A DNA stretch of 64,000 nt from Paracoccaceae bacterium (GTDB lineage: Bacteria > Pseudomonadota > Alphaproteobacteria > Rhodobacterales > Rhodobacteraceae), in the NCBI GenBank assembly GCA_027013095.1, contig JALUYI010000014.1, forward strand, positions 1 through 64,000, given 5' to 3'. The notes beneath the pieces were generated by a model that did not search any database, had not been told where the DNA came from, and saw only the letters and a list, made by a program, of their open reading frames with translations. A program made the translations under genes and the position numbers. The stretch's first letter is position 1. Each line of letters starts with the position of its first letter. Of this stretch, positions 27,162 through 36,895 are shown piece by piece.

Positions 27162-27246
27162 GCCCGAGTGGCGGAATTGGTAGACGCAGCGGATTCAAAA
27201 TCCGCCGCCGCAAGGCTTGCCGGTTCGAGTCCGGCCTCGGGTACCA
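27162..27246 (+). tRNA. tRNA-Leu(CAA)
   Basis: An 85-nt class II tRNA with encoded CCA. GCCCGAG pairs with CTCGGGT (a G-T pair at the end), discriminator A. The anticodon stem GCGGA/TCCGC encloses TTCAAAA with anticodon CAA, reading UUG. The variable arm is GCCGCAAGGCT-like and the T-arm GCCGGTTCGAGTCCGGC is intact. It lies between tRNA-Arg and the convergent nnrD gene. Confidence 0.95.
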
Positions 27247-27347
27247 TATCGATTTCAATGACTTAGTTGGTTTTGCCCGGGGCGCAACAGCGAACGCCGG
27301 AAACGTTTCCCATCCGCGGTCTCTGCTTTTCCGTGCTGTTTTTCTGT

Positions 27348-28268
27348 TTATGGGTCTGCGCCCTGAATCCCAAGCGCGCGGAACACCCGGGGCAGTTCGT
27401 CCGGCAGGTCCTCGGCAATCAACCCGGGGCCAAAGCTGCGGGCCGCTTGGGCGTGCAGCCAGGCGCCGGTATGGGCGGCGCGAAGCGGTGCAAAGCCGCG
27501 GGCCAGCAACCCGGCGATAAACCCCGCCAGCACATCGCCCGAGCCGGCGGTGGCCAGCCACGGGGCGGCGTTGGCGCCGGTGGCCGATAAGCGCTCGATC
27601 TGGCCGGCCTCGGTGGCGATCAGGGTAGTGGCCCCCTTTAGCAAGACTGTAGAGCCGGCCCGCGCGGCAGCTTTGCGGACGGCGCACGCGCGAGCGTCGT
27701 TTTCCGCGGCCTCATCCTTGGCCTCATCAAGCCCGAGATCGGGAAACAGGCGCGAAAACTCACCCGCGTGCGGGGTCAGAACGCAATCGCCATGCAGCAT
27801 ATCGAAAAACCGCGGCGCGTGTCTGGCAAAGGCGCCAAGGGCGTCTGCATCCAGAACGCACGGTTTTCCGCTTCCCAAGGCGACCGATACCAGATCCCGC
27901 GTCGCCTCGCCAAGGCCCAGCCCCGGCCCTAGGCAAATCGTCGATATCCGCTGATCGGTCAGGATCTTTCGCATCTCTCTGGCACTGTCGAAGGGGCGTG
28001 TCATGACAGCGGTCAGCTGCGCGGCGTTCTCGGTCAGGGCGGCGGGCGGACAGGCCAGCGTCACCAGCCCGGCGCCGATGCGCAGCGCTCCTCTTGCAGC
28101 CAGACGCGCCGCGCCGCCATGTCCCGGTGGCCCGGCCAGCACCAGAACATGGCCGTAGCTGTATTTATGCGCGTGCTCGCGCTTTGCCAGCGCGGCCAGA
28201 TCATCGGGCGCATCGGACGGGGGCGGGGTGCGCATGGGGCCGATCTCTCCTGTTTGTCGGGCGGACAC
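27348..28268 (-). CDS. nnrD: ADP-dependent NAD(P)HX dehydratase, stand-alone domain
   Basis: The protein repairs hydrated NADH and NADPH using ADP or ATP. About 295-306 residues, all corresponding to the ribokinase-like YjeF C-terminal domain: HAHKYSYGHVLVLAGPPGHGGAARLAARGALRIGAG (cited in part), ICLGPGLG, DADALG, LTPHAGEFSRLFPDL and the ATAGSGDVLAGFIAG motif. The YjeF N-terminal epimerase domain, fused in most bacteria to give about 500 residues, is absent. An in-frame ATG 11 codons in, at 28235, is an alternative start. The gene is divergent from glnB. Confidence 0.85.
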   Translation of the reverse strand: MSARQTGEIGPMRTPPPSDAPDDLAALAKREHAHKYSYGHVLVLAGPPGHGGAARLAARGALRIGAGLVTLACPPAALTENAAQLTAVMTRPFDSAREMRKILTDQRISTICLGPGLGLGEATRDLVSVALGSGKPCVLDADALGAFARHAPRFFDMLHGDCVLTPHAGEFSRLFPDLGLDEAKDEAAENDARACAVRKAAARAGSTVLLKGATTLIATEAGQIERLSATGANAAPWLATAGSGDVLAGFIAGLLARGFAPLRAAHTGAWLHAQAARSFGPGLIAEDLPDELPRVFRALGIQGADP

Positions 28269-28358
28269 GCGCCCTTGCGGCCGGTCCTGCGAAGGTCTGC
28301 TACACCCCTGCGGCCGCGGCGTGCCGTTTTACTATTGCCTAAAATTTAATCGAATTGA

Positions 28359-28823
<465 letters not shown>

Positions 28824-28855
28824 CACATCCAATCTATCAACGCAGAGGACCAACC

Positions 28856-30265
28856 ATGAGCGACATCAAAACCGTTCTGAAGACCATCAAGGATGAGGAC
28901 GTCGCCTATGTCGACATCCGCTTTACCGACCCGCGCGGCAAGCTGCAGCACGTCACCGTGATTTCCGATCAGGTGGACGAGGACTTTCTGGAAGACGGGT
29001 TCATGTTCGATGGCTCGTCCATCGCCGGCTGGAAATCCATCGACCAGTCGGACATGAAGCTGATGCCAGACTGCGCCAGCGCCTATATCGATCCGTTCTA
29101 TGCCGAAAAGACCCTGTGTCTGCATTGCTCGGTGCACGAACCCGACACCGGCGAGCATTATGACCGCGACCCGCGTTCGACCGCCGAAAAGGCCGAGGCG
29201 TATCTGAAGGCGTCGGGCATTGGCGACACCGCCTATTTCGGCCCTGAGGCCGAATTCTTTCTGTTCGATGATGTACGGTTTTCCAATACGATCAACAAGG
29301 TATCCTACGAGGTCGATGCGCAGGACGCCTCCTGGAACACTGACGCCGAATACGAAATGGGCAACATGGGCCACCGCGCCGGAATCAAGGGCGGCTATTT
29401 CCCGGTTAACCCCACCGACGCGGCGCAGGATATTCGCAGCGAGATGCTCTCAACCATGAAGCAGATCGGCATGAAGGTGGACAAACACCACCATGAGGTG
29501 GCCTCGTGTCAGCATGAATTGGGTCTCATCTTTGACAGCCTGACGACGCAGGCGGACGAGTTGCAGAAATACAAATACGTGATCCACAACGTTGCCCATG
29601 CCTATGGCAAGACCGCGACCTTCATGCCCAAACCGATCTCGGGCGATAACGGCACCGGCATGCATGTGAACATGTCGATCTGGAAAGACGGCAAGCCGGT
29701 GTTTGCAGGCGACAAATACGCCGACCTCAGCCAAGAGGCACTGTGGTTCATCGGCGGCATCCTGAAACACGCAAAAACCTTGAACGCCTTCACCAACCCG
29801 GCGACCAACAGCTACAAGCGCCTTATCCCGGGTTTTGAGGCCCCGGTTCTGCGCGCCTATTCGGCCCGTAACCGTAGTGGTTGCGTGCGCATCCCCTGGG
29901 CCGAAAGCCCCAAGGCCAAGCGCATCGAAGCGCGCTTTCCCGATCCGGCGGCAAACCCGTATCTCGCCTTTTCGGCCCTGTTGATGGCAGGTCTTGACGG
30001 CATCGAGAACAAGATCGATCCCGGTGAGGCCAGTGACAAGGACCTTTACGATCTGCCCCCCGAAGAGCTGGCCGGTATCCCCACGGTTTGCGCCAGTCTG
30101 CGCGAGGCTCTGGACAGCCTTGCCGCCGATCATGACTTTTTGCTCAAGGGCGATGTGTTCACCAAGGGCCAGATCGACGGCTATCTGGAGCTAAAATGGG
30201 AAGAGGTCTTTGCCTTTGAGCACACCCCGCACCCGGTTGAATTCCAGATGTATTACAGCTGTTAG
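28856..30265 (+). CDS. glnA: Glutamine synthetase type I
   Basis: This 469-residue dodecameric GSI converts glutamate and ammonia to glutamine with ATP. Family motifs: [39 protein letters not shown]-like [26 protein letters not shown] (cited in part), [18 protein letters not shown] and the adenylylation region NLYDLP-like [11 protein letters not shown], where the target tyrosine lies. Coupled to glnB upstream and closed by an intrinsic terminator at 30288-30310. Regulation by PII/GlnE adenylylation is expected from the family. Confidence 0.97.
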   Translation: MSDIKTVLKTIKDEDVAYVDIRFTDPRGKLQHVTVISDQVDEDFLEDGFMFDGSSIAGWKSIDQSDMKLMPDCASAYIDPFYAEKTLCLHCSVHEPDTGEHYDRDPRSTAEKAEAYLKASGIGDTAYFGPEAEFFLFDDVRFSNTINKVSYEVDAQDASWNTDAEYEMGNMGHRAGIKGGYFPVNPTDAAQDIRSEMLSTMKQIGMKVDKHHHEVASCQHELGLIFDSLTTQADELQKYKYVIHNVAHAYGKTATFMPKPISGDNGTGMHVNMSIWKDGKPVFAGDKYADLSQEALWFIGGILKHAKTLNAFTNPATNSYKRLIPGFEAPVLRAYSARNRSGCVRIPWAESPKAKRIEARFPDPAANPYLAFSALLMAGLDGIENKIDPGEASDKDLYDLPPEELAGIPTVCASLREALDSLAADHDFLLKGDVFTKGQIDGYLELKWEEVFAFEHTPHPVEFQMYYSC

Positions 30266-30287
30266 TATCGGTAAAAATCGTTTGATA

Positions 30288-30310
30288 ACGGCCCCTTATG
30301 GGGTCGTTTT
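30288..30310 (+). terminator. Intrinsic terminator after glnA
   Basis: ACGGCCCC (30288-30295) pairs with GGGGTCGT (30300-30307) around a TTAT loop, with one G-T pair, and runs into TTT. It lies 23 nt after the glnA stop and separates it from the convergent histidine kinase gene. Confidence 0.7.
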
Positions 30311-30333
30311 CATGTGTATCAGGTGGCGTGGCG

Positions 30334-31374
30334 TCAGGCCTTTGGCAGGATTACGGAAAAACAGCTGCCCTCGCCGGGGGTGCTGGAGATGGCCAGCTTG
30401 CCGCGATGGCGGCTGATGATGTGCTTGACGATTGCAAGACCGAGGCCAGTGCCGCCGCGCTTGCGGTTGCGGTGGCTGTCGATGCGATAAAAGCGCTCGG
30501 TCAGGCGAGGGATGTGAATGGCCGCTATCCCGGCGCCGTGGTCGCGAATGTCAACCCGCACGCAGCGGCCGCGTACGCCGATGACGTTTTCAACCTCGGC
30601 AACGGTGATCTCCAGCGGCGCGCCGGGACTGTATTTGATCGCGTTTTCAATCAGGTTTTGAAAGATCTGGGTGATCTCGTCGGGATCGGCCAGAATCTCG
30701 ACCGTTGCGGGGGGGGCGGTAAGGTCAAGGTCAACCTCTGCCTGTGCGGCCATCTGCGCCAGACTGTTGCAGACCGCGCGGATCGCCCCGACCACCTCGA
30801 CCTGTTGGGTGGGGCGCACACGCTCGTTAACCTCGACCCGCGAGAGCGACAGCAAATCGTCGATCAGGCGGCGCATCCGGTCGGCCTCGGTCTGCATGAT
30901 GGCCAGAAAATTCTGCCGCGCCGCGGCGTCTTCGGCGGCCGGGCCTTGCAAGGTCTCGATGAACCCGGCCAGCGCCGTCAAGGGCGAGCGCAGCTCATGG
31001 CTGACATTGGCGACAAAATCGCTGTGCATTTCTTCGGCCATTTCGATCTGGGTGACGTCGATAAAGGCCAGCAGCGCCCCGTCGATGCCGCTGTCGGTTG
31101 CGGTCAGGCCCGAGGTTACGACGCGAAAGACGCGCTCGACCCCGTGTCGGCTGACAAATCGCGTTTCGGCCCGGGGCCGTCCGGCCAGCACCTCGGCAAC
31201 GTGATCCAGAACCTCGGGTGTGCGCATGAAGGACAACAGATGTCGACCTCGCGCACAGTCATCGAACAGGTCTTGCGCCAGACTGTTTGCCAGCACCACA
31301 CGCAGTTGGGGGTCGATCAAAAGGACGGGGTCGGGCAGTTTGTCAAGGATGTTTTGCACATGATCGAGATCCAT
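30334..31374 (-). CDS. PhoR-like sensor histidine kinase without membrane segments
   Basis: 346 residues: an N-terminal PAS-like domain (LDKLPDPVLLIDPQLRVVLAN, cited in part), a HisKA box FVANVSHELRSPLTAL with His126, then the N box NLIENAIKYSP, G1 DHGAGI and G2 GGTGLGLAIVKHI. The closest architecture is PhoR, but the usual N-terminal membrane helices are missing, so it is probably cytosolic. No response regulator or pst genes are adjacent; the next gene upstream is a small secreted protein. A role in phosphate control is therefore only likely, not shown. Confidence 0.8.
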   Translation of the reverse strand: MDLDHVQNILDKLPDPVLLIDPQLRVVLANSLAQDLFDDCARGRHLLSFMRTPEVLDHVAEVLAGRPRAETRFVSRHGVERVFRVVTSGLTATDSGIDGALLAFIDVTQIEMAEEMHSDFVANVSHELRSPLTALAGFIETLQGPAAEDAAARQNFLAIMQTEADRMRRLIDDLLSLSRVEVNERVRPTQQVEVVGAIRAVCNSLAQMAAQAEVDLDLTAPPATVEILADPDEITQIFQNLIENAIKYSPGAPLEITVAEVENVIGVRGRCVRVDIRDHGAGIAAIHIPRLTERFYRIDSHRNRKRGGTGLGLAIVKHIISRHRGKLAISSTPGEGSCFSVILPKA

Positions 31375-31758
31375 TGCGCGCGCCTTTTTGCTGCTGCTGT
31401 GCCGCGTGGGCTGGCAGTCCCGTTCACCTGCGTGCCCCTCGCCGCGGGGGCCGGGCGCCTTGGTCTGCGTGTCTTATACGAAAACACCTGACGCCATTGT
31501 TTCTCAAGGTGATCTAATAGCGACGTCGCGCTTTGTAAATGTTGCGATTACCAACAAACCTTGGACAAAATTCAATCATTTCGCGAAATCCCAATGATTT
31601 TTTATCTTTTTTTAATAAATTCTTGTTTACATGATTGTCGTAGGAAGGTTAGCCTAACTCCAGCAGTATCAAGACCATAGCGGAAGCTCCGGATTTTTCT
31701 GTACCGTGCGTAGTTTGCTTTCCCGGAACCGCGAATACAAAAAGAAAGAGACGCAACG
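31375..31758. other. Intergenic region, AT-rich in its centre
   Basis: These 384 bp separate the divergent kinase and the gene for a small secreted protein. The middle part (about 31555-31650) is much richer in A and T than its surroundings, including a run of T around 31600-31615. It probably holds promoters for one or both genes. I could not identify a well-spaced -35/-10 pair or a Pho box. Confidence 0.4.
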
Positions 31759-32196
31759 GTGATCTACAATCATGATTTTGGGGCCGCTCTGCGGACCGGA
31801 CGGCAACGCTGTGAGCGGGCAACGGATTCGGCGATGCTGTTTGTTGCCACCCTGCTGGTGGGATTTTCGCCCAGCCCCGGCCTTGCCGATACGCTGGAAC
31901 AGGACCGGCGTGTGGTGCAGATGACGACCCGGCAATTCATGGCCCTGCCAAAATCCGCCTTTGCCAGCCTTGCGCCGCGTCTGATCGTCTCTCCGCTGAT
32001 TGCCGAGTCCTTTGACGCGCTTGAACTGGCAACGAAATTGCAGGAGTTTGGCTATCAGGGGCGCTATCGGGTCGTGGCCAAGGAGGTGCCCAATCCCGAA
32101 CTCGTGGCGCGGGAAATCCGCTTTGTGGCCCCGGCGATCAATTTTGCGATTGCCGGTCTGAAGGTCACCGGCCCGGCCCCCTCGGACGTTGCCTGA
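31759..32196 (+). CDS. Small secreted or periplasmic protein of unknown function
   Basis: 145 residues from the GTG at 31759, or about 120 from an ATG at 31834. Either way there is an N-terminal signal sequence with hydrophobic core MLFVATLLVGF and an Ala-Asp-type cleavage region at SPGLAD. The mature part is about 100 residues, with ALPKSAFASLAPRLIVSPL and a YRVVAKEVPNPELVAREIRF stretch (cited in part) without cysteines. I recognise no family. The gene is alone, followed by convergent thyX after 20 nt. Confidence 0.55.
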   Translation: MIYNHDFGAALRTGRQRCERATDSAMLFVATLLVGFSPSPGLADTLEQDRRVVQMTTRQFMALPKSAFASLAPRLIVSPLIAESFDALELATKLQEFGYQGRYRVVAKEVPNPELVAREIRFVAPAINFAIAGLKVTGPAPSDVA

Positions 32197-32216
32197 AAGT
32201 TGCCTGAAACCGGGGC

Positions 32217-33134
32217 TTATTCGGTTTCGGGCCGGATCACGGTCTGAAATTCACGCCATTCTCCGGCGCTCATGCCCGAGCTTTCCTGGCTGACGTTTTC
32301 GCCGTTTAGCATTCGGCGTAGGCACGCGACGGCGCGGGCTGACAGTTGCACCCCGCCCATGCGGTAATCCTCAAACGCCGCATAGGCGGCAGGAACCCAA
32401 TCACGGACGATCTGGCAAATCGCTTCGGCGTAGACGCGAATTTCATACTGCGCATGAGGATCGGCGCGTAACCTTAGGAAATGAAACAGATTATGCAGGT
32501 CTATCTTCCAGTACCACTGGGTATAGATATTGGCCGGCAGGTTCATGCGGGCCAACTCACGGGCCAGCCCGGATTGCCCCTCGGTGCTGAGCATGTCGCG
32601 GTAATGGTCATAAGCCCGGCTGCTGTCGGTTTTCAGAATGTCCAGCACCCGCGCCGCCTCGTCCCCCTCCAGCGCCCGCCCGCGTCCCTGATTGTTGACG
32701 CTTGACTGCGCGGCCAGCGCGTCGGGCGCGGGGATATAAAACTCACGATCCAGAATCGAATAACGGGCCGAATATTCGTTCACATTGGCGGTGCGATGGC
32801 GGATCCACTGGCGCGCGACAAAGACCGGCAGCTTGACATGCAGCTTGATCTCGCACATCTCGAACGGTGTGCTGTGCCAGTGACGCATCAGATAGCGGAT
32901 CAGTCCGGCATCGCTGCTGACCTGCCGCGTGCCCTTACCGTATGAGACCCGCGCTGCCTGACAGATTGCTCCGTCATCCCCCATGTAATCGACCACCCGC
33001 ACAAAGCCGTGATCCAGAACCGGGTGGGCGCGATAAAGATGCGCCTCCATCCCGGCAACGGTGGCGCGTAATGTCGTCTGGCCCGAGGCCCTTGCGGCTT
33101 CGATCTCGGCCTGTTGTTCCGGGGTCAGTGGCAT
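32217..33134 (-). CDS. thyX: Flavin-dependent thymidylate synthase
   Basis: ThyX makes dTMP from dUMP using methylene-THF, FAD and NADPH. About 305 residues from the ATG at 33134 ([11 protein letters not shown]); an upstream in-frame extension to 33449 is not expected to be coding. The ThyX signature [14 protein letters not shown] matches RHRxxSxNxxSxRY with Ala replacing the first Ser. [18 protein letters not shown] (cited) and the C-terminal catalytic arginine region [12 protein letters not shown] are present. It is divergent from the glyoxalase gene and shows the organism can make dTMP without ThyA. Confidence 0.94.
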   Translation of the reverse strand: MPLTPEQQAEIEAARASGQTTLRATVAGMEAHLYRAHPVLDHGFVRVVDYMGDDGAICQAARVSYGKGTRQVSSDAGLIRYLMRHWHSTPFEMCEIKLHVKLPVFVARQWIRHRTANVNEYSARYSILDREFYIPAPDALAAQSSVNNQGRGRALEGDEAARVLDILKTDSSRAYDHYRDMLSTEGQSGLARELARMNLPANIYTQWYWKIDLHNLFHFLRLRADPHAQYEIRVYAEAICQIVRDWVPAAYAAFEDYRMGGVQLSARAVACLRRMLNGENVSQESSGMSAGEWREFQTVIRPETE

Positions 33135-33315
33135 GGTGTCGGTCCCATATGTCAGATTCGCGCTGTCCACATGTTGCCCCAAAGCTGTTGGCAACCGCAA
33201 GATATGATGACGCCACGCACAGTCCTTGACGCGCCGTCGTGGCGTCAGGGTTGCGGTGTTGCCCGACTTCTGAAAGGTTGATCGCGCACAAGACAGGGCA
33301 GACAGAGGGAGCGAG

Positions 33316-33744
33316 ATGAAAATCAGATATCTGCACAGCATGGTTCGGGTCAGGGATCTGGCCGCCACGCAGGATTTTTTTCGGCTGCTGGGGCTGGAAG
33401 AGACGCGACGCATTGACAGCGAGGAGGGGCGCTTTTCCCTGATCTTCATGGCGCCGCCGGGACAGGAGGAATGCCCCGTTGAGCTGACGTGGAACTGGGA
33501 CGGCGACGACGGCCTGCCCAGCGACAGCCGTCATTTCGGCCATCTGGCCTATGAGGTCGAAGACATTTACGCCATGTGCCAGCATCTGATGACGAACGGC
33601 GTCACCATAAACCGCCCGCCGCGGGACGGGCGCATGGCCTTTGTGCGCAGCCCGGACAATATCTCGATCGAATTGTTGCAAATGGGCGCTGCGCTGCCGC
33701 CGGCCGAGCCTTGGCAGAGCATGGAAAACAGCGGTCACTGGTGA
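33316..33744 (+). CDS. gloA: Glyoxalase I (lactoylglutathione lyase)
   Basis: 142 residues of vicinal-oxygen-chelate fold. The metal-binding positions expected for glyoxalase I are seen: His8 in YLHSMVRV, Glu57 in CPVELTWNW, His76 in HFGHLAYEV and Glu123-type in ISIELLQ. The usual catalytic context is slightly shifted, since the family often has YNWG rather than WNWD. It converts the methylglyoxal-glutathione hemithioacetal to lactoylglutathione. It shares a one-base stop/start overlap (TGATG) with the FMO gene. Confidence 0.85.
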   Translation: MKIRYLHSMVRVRDLAATQDFFRLLGLEETRRIDSEEGRFSLIFMAPPGQEECPVELTWNWDGDDGLPSDSRHFGHLAYEVEDIYAMCQHLMTNGVTINRPPRDGRMAFVRSPDNISIELLQMGAALPPAEPWQSMENSGHW

Positions 33745-35102
33745 TGGCGCGCGCACAGGCGGGCCTGGAACCGGCGGGGGAGGTCGAAAACCGGGCGGCA
33801 ATCGTTGGCGGCGGCCCGGCGGGGCTGACACAGGCGCGGGTTCTGCGCACCCTCGGGGTGCCGTTCACCCTGTTTGAGCGCAACGCCGATTTTGGCGGTC
33901 TCTGGAACCGGGACGATCCGGCCTCGCCGATTTACGATAGTGCACATCTGATCAGTTCGCGCAGCATGACCGGCTTTGACGGCTTTCCGATGCCCGGCCA
34001 CTGGCCGGATTACCCCGGCGGGCGTCTGGTGCTGGAATACATCCGCGACTTTGCCCGGGCCAATGACCTTTACGCCGGGGCACGGTTTCAGGAGAAGGTC
34101 ACCCGCGCGCAGCCGGTCGCCGGCGGCTGGCGGATCGAGACCGACAAGGGGGGTCCACAGACGTTTCGCTGGCTGATCGCCGCCAATGGCTCGAACTGGG
34201 TTGCGCACATGCCGCAATGGCCCGGAGAGTTCCTTGGCGATCTGCGCCACTCGTCCAGTTTCAAACGCGCACAAGAGCTGTCCGGCCAGCGAGTATTGAT
34301 CGTGGGCCTTGGCAATTCGGGCGTTGATATTGCTTGCGAGGCCACCCATACGGCGCGCTCGGTTGCGGTCTCGGTGCGGCGCGGCTATCACGTTATCCCC
34401 AAACATATTCTGGGCAAGCCTGCGGATGTCTTTTCCGCCAGCGGCCCGCCCTTGCCAAAGGCGCTGCGCCAATGGGTGTTCCAGCGACTTTTGCGTCTGT
34501 TGCTGGGAGATTTGCAAAAATACGGCATGCCCAGACCCGATCACAAACTGCTTGAGACGCACCCCTTGCTGAACGATCAACTGGTCCATCACCTGCATCA
34601 TGGAGACATCGAAATTCTTCCTGATATCAAGGGGTTTAACGGCGATGAGGTTCAGTTTAGCGATGGCTCGACGCGGGCTTTTGATACTGTCATCTGCGCC
34701 ACCGGCTTTGATTGGGAGATCCCCTATATCGCCCCCGATCTGCTGGAGTGGAGCCGTGGCCGCATCGCGCCGACGCTGGCCATCTTTCCGGCGGTCGACA
34801 ACCTGTTTCTGCTTAGCTTTGTGGAAAGCAACGGCTCATCCTTCAGCCTGTTCAACGCCATGAGCCAGGTCATCGGCCGGGCGATCTGCGATGAGTGGCA
34901 GCAGCCGGCGCGGTATCAGCGCCTGCGCCAGCTGCTGGCGGCGGAGAAATTCGACGTCACCGGCGGGCTGCATATGGTCGATAGCGACCGGCACGTGGGC
35001 TATATGGACAACGCCAGCTATCGCAAGGCGCTAGCGCGGCTGACCCGGCAGATCGGCTGGCCGAAACAGGAATCTTTTGCGCCTCCCTCCAAGCTGGCTT
35101 GA
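33744..35102 (+). CDS. Flavin-containing monooxygenase
   Basis: About 452 residues. The FAD-binding GxGxxG is IVGGGPAGL at residues 20-28, the NADPH-binding one is LIVGLGNSGVD near the middle, and FLGDLRHSSSF between them fits the FxGxxxHxxx(Y/F/W) FMO/BVMO identifier. ATGFDWEIPYI corresponds to the C-terminal ATG motif. FMOs oxygenate N or S of small molecules, or insert oxygen next to ketones. The start at 33744 overlaps the glyoxalase stop by 1 nt. The -35 element of the tmRNA promoter lies over its stop codon. The substrate is unknown. Confidence 0.85.
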   Translation: MARAQAGLEPAGEVENRAAIVGGGPAGLTQARVLRTLGVPFTLFERNADFGGLWNRDDPASPIYDSAHLISSRSMTGFDGFPMPGHWPDYPGGRLVLEYIRDFARANDLYAGARFQEKVTRAQPVAGGWRIETDKGGPQTFRWLIAANGSNWVAHMPQWPGEFLGDLRHSSSFKRAQELSGQRVLIVGLGNSGVDIACEATHTARSVAVSVRRGYHVIPKHILGKPADVFSASGPPLPKALRQWVFQRLLRLLLGDLQKYGMPRPDHKLLETHPLLNDQLVHHLHHGDIEILPDIKGFNGDEVQFSDGSTRAFDTVICATGFDWEIPYIAPDLLEWSRGRIAPTLAIFPAVDNLFLLSFVESNGSSFSLFNAMSQVIGRAICDEWQQPARYQRLRQLLAAEKFDVTGGLHMVDSDRHVGYMDNASYRKALARLTRQIGWPKQESFAPPSKLA

Positions 35103-35127
35103 TTGGCAAAAGATGTGCGCCTATATA
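35099..35127 (+). promoter_or_regulatory. Promoter of the permuted tmRNA gene
   Basis: TTGATT (35099-35104), spacer of 17 bp and TATATA (35122-35127), followed by G at about 35128-35134 as start site. The -35 box overlaps the FMO stop codon. It is the only good promoter before the acceptor piece of ssrA. Confidence 0.6.
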
Positions 35128-35133
35128 GGGACT

Positions 35134-35440
35134 GTTCCGCAAGGGACTATGACGATAAACGCGCTCGTAATAAACGGATCGGACCCGGGGGCGGTACCCG
35201 GCGGCTCCACCAATATCCTTCATTTGCGGATCATGGGGCCGAAACAGGATCGACGGACGTCTAAAGGGGTTAGCTTTCGTTCGGTGAGATACCACCGTTA
35301 TCGGTTCACCTAAGCTAGTTGCAAATGACAACAAAGCTCCGATGGCTCTGGCTGCGTAAGCGGTCCGCACCATCGAAATCTTAAGTCCAGTGGCTTAGCC
35401 GCTGCTGGCGGGGTTCGCAGGCACCTGGCAACAGAAGCCT
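35134..35440 (+). ncRNA. ssrA: Transfer-messenger RNA, circularly permuted two-piece type
   Basis: tmRNA rescues stalled ribosomes. The gene is permuted: the acceptor piece, ending in CGGCTCC-A-CCA (35202-35212) with T-arm CCGGG-GGCGGTA-CCCGG, comes first, then an intervening segment (about 35213-35234), then the coding piece starting GGGGCCG at 35235, which pairs with the acceptor stem. The resume codon GCA at 35321 opens the tag frame ANDNKAPMALAA, stop TAA at 35357-35359. A GCAGGC/GCCTGC hairpin near 35418-35443 closes the coding piece. The 5' and 3' limits are estimates. The tag ends in LAA as required by ClpXP, and sspB follows directly. Confidence 0.93.
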
Positions 35441-35531
35441 GCATTTTCATCCAACCCGATCTTGGCGCCCCCCTGTCCCACGCACGTCCGTCCAGCGCCC
35501 GCGCCACGCCCGTTGCCCCCGACACCCGCGG

Positions 35532-35551
35532 CCTGCGCGCGCAGGTTTTTT
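35532..35551 (+). terminator. Probable terminator of the ssrA transcript
   Basis: CCTGC (35532-35536) pairs with GCAGG (35541-35545) around GCGC and is followed by six T (35546-35551). A second inverted repeat, GCGCAAGG/CCTTGCGC (35559-35566 and 35577-35584), follows but is flanked by A rather than T and does not look like a terminator. Confidence 0.5.
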
Positions 35552-35640
35552 GCCCCACGCGCAAGGCTTTCACTTTCCTTGCGCAAAAAATCACCTATGA
35601 TCGCGCCAGAGCGGGACAGGCAGCAGGAACTGACAGGGCT

Positions 35641-36153
35641 ATGAGCAATTCCATCAATTACGGGCAACTGATGCATCAGGCATTGCAGGGGCTGGTGGCC
35701 AAGGTGCTTGGCGATGTGGCCGAGAATGGCCTGCCGGGCGAGCACCATTTTTTCATCACCTTTGACACCCACGCCCCGGGGCTGGACCTGCCGGACTGGC
35801 TGCGCCAGCAATATCCCGATGACATGACCATTGTCCTGCAGGAATGGTTCAAGGATCTCAGCGTTGACTCCGACGGGTTTTCGGTGACGCTGAACTTTGG
35901 GGATGAGCAGGTGCCGATGTACATTCCCTTTGATGCTATCCGAACCTTTGTTGACCCCAGTGTCGAGTTCGGGTTACGTTTTGAAGAGGCGGAAGAGCCG
36001 CCGCATGAGGATGAGTCAGCCGCCCCGGACCCCCTCAGCACCGAAGCGCGGGGTGACGAGGACGACGACGCAACGGGTGGTGCAACGGGTGACGCAACGA
36101 ATGATGCGAAGGGTGACGCCGAGGTCGTGTCGCTGGACCATTTTCGCAAATAG
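35641..36153 (+). CDS. sspB: Alpha-type SspB, ClpXP adaptor
   Basis: 170 residues. The first 120 match the alphaproteobacterial SspB family: YGQLMHQALQGLVAKVL, GEHHFFITFDT, LPDWLRQQYPDDMTIVLQ and VTLNFGDEQVPMYIPFDAIRTF (cited in part). The last 50 are acidic and repetitive (DATGGATGDATNDAKGD), ending with the short ClpX-binding type tail SLDHFRK. SspB tethers ssrA-tagged substrates to ClpXP, so its position 200 bp after ssrA puts tagging RNA and adaptor together. The ATG at 35641 lies 7-12 nt after GGAAC/CAGGA sequence. Confidence 0.88.
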   Translation: MSNSINYGQLMHQALQGLVAKVLGDVAENGLPGEHHFFITFDTHAPGLDLPDWLRQQYPDDMTIVLQEWFKDLSVDSDGFSVTLNFGDEQVPMYIPFDAIRTFVDPSVEFGLRFEEAEEPPHEDESAAPDPLSTEARGDEDDDATGGATGDATNDAKGDAEVVSLDHFRK

Positions 36154-36275
36154 CTCATTCGCGGACAGCACGCCGGTAACACGCTGATAACACAAAGGGG
36201 TTCGCCGCTGCCCTCAGCGCCAGAAACCGACCCCGTGCGCTGTTGCCACGCTCCCTTGCGACAAGACCAATCAGG

Positions 36276-36839
36276 ATGTTGCACGAAATCGCACTGTTTC
36301 TCAGACACGCCGTAAAATCGCCGGCAAATATCGGCGCGGTTGTGCCCTCCAGCCGGGATCTCGGGGATATGATTGCCCGTGGCCTCGACGAGACCAGCGG
36401 CACGGTTGTCGAGATCGGGCCGGGCACCGGCAGCCTGACGCGCGGGTTGCGCCGCGCTGGCGTGCCCGAGGAAAACCTTGTTCTGGTTGAATTGAACGCC
36501 GGGTTTTGCACCCATCTGCGGCGGAAATTCCCGCGTGCCCGGGTGGTGAATGCCGGGGCCGAGCAGCTGCGCGATTTGAATATCGGCCCCACCGCTCATG
36601 TCGTCAGTGGCTTGCCGTTGCTGAATTTTCCCCCTTCGCTGCAACGCAGCATCCTTGGTGCCGCCTTTGCGGTTCTGGCGCCCGGCGGAACATTCGCCCA
36701 GTTCACCTATGGCACCCGCCCCCCCATTGACGCCGGGCTGATCGAGGCGCTCGATCTCGGCTGGCGATTGCGGGGCCGGGTTTGGGCCAACATCCCGCCC
36801 GCCCGGGTCTATGAATTCTATCGCAACAGCCCCCATTGA
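36276..36839 (+). CDS. PmtA-like SAM-dependent methyltransferase
   Basis: 187 residues from the ATG at 36276, which has AGG only one base upstream; a TTG at 36243 is an alternative. [19 protein letters not shown] is the substrate-side signature of bacterial phosphatidylethanolamine N-methyltransferases (PmtA group), followed by the SAM loop [12 protein letters not shown] and [10 protein letters not shown] in the place of the NPPY-like motif. It is most likely a phospholipid N-methyltransferase making mono/di-methyl-PE or phosphatidylcholine at the membrane. An rRNA adenine methylase relation is more distant. fumC starts 57 nt later. Confidence 0.75.
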   Translation: MLHEIALFLRHAVKSPANIGAVVPSSRDLGDMIARGLDETSGTVVEIGPGTGSLTRGLRRAGVPEENLVLVELNAGFCTHLRRKFPRARVVNAGAEQLRDLNIGPTAHVVSGLPLLNFPPSLQRSILGAAFAVLAPGGTFAQFTYGTRPPIDAGLIEALDLGWRLRGRVWANIPPARVYEFYRNSPH

Positions 36840-36895
36840 ACTTTTCCCAAGTAGCGCGCATAGACGAAAAAAACCGAGTCTCTGGAGTGATCAGC

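Noticed and set aside
35559-35584. GCGCAAGG/CCTTGCGC hairpin as terminator
   Set aside because: It is followed by A rather than T on the plus strand, so it does not look like an intrinsic terminator; the hairpin at 35532-35551 with six T is the better candidate.
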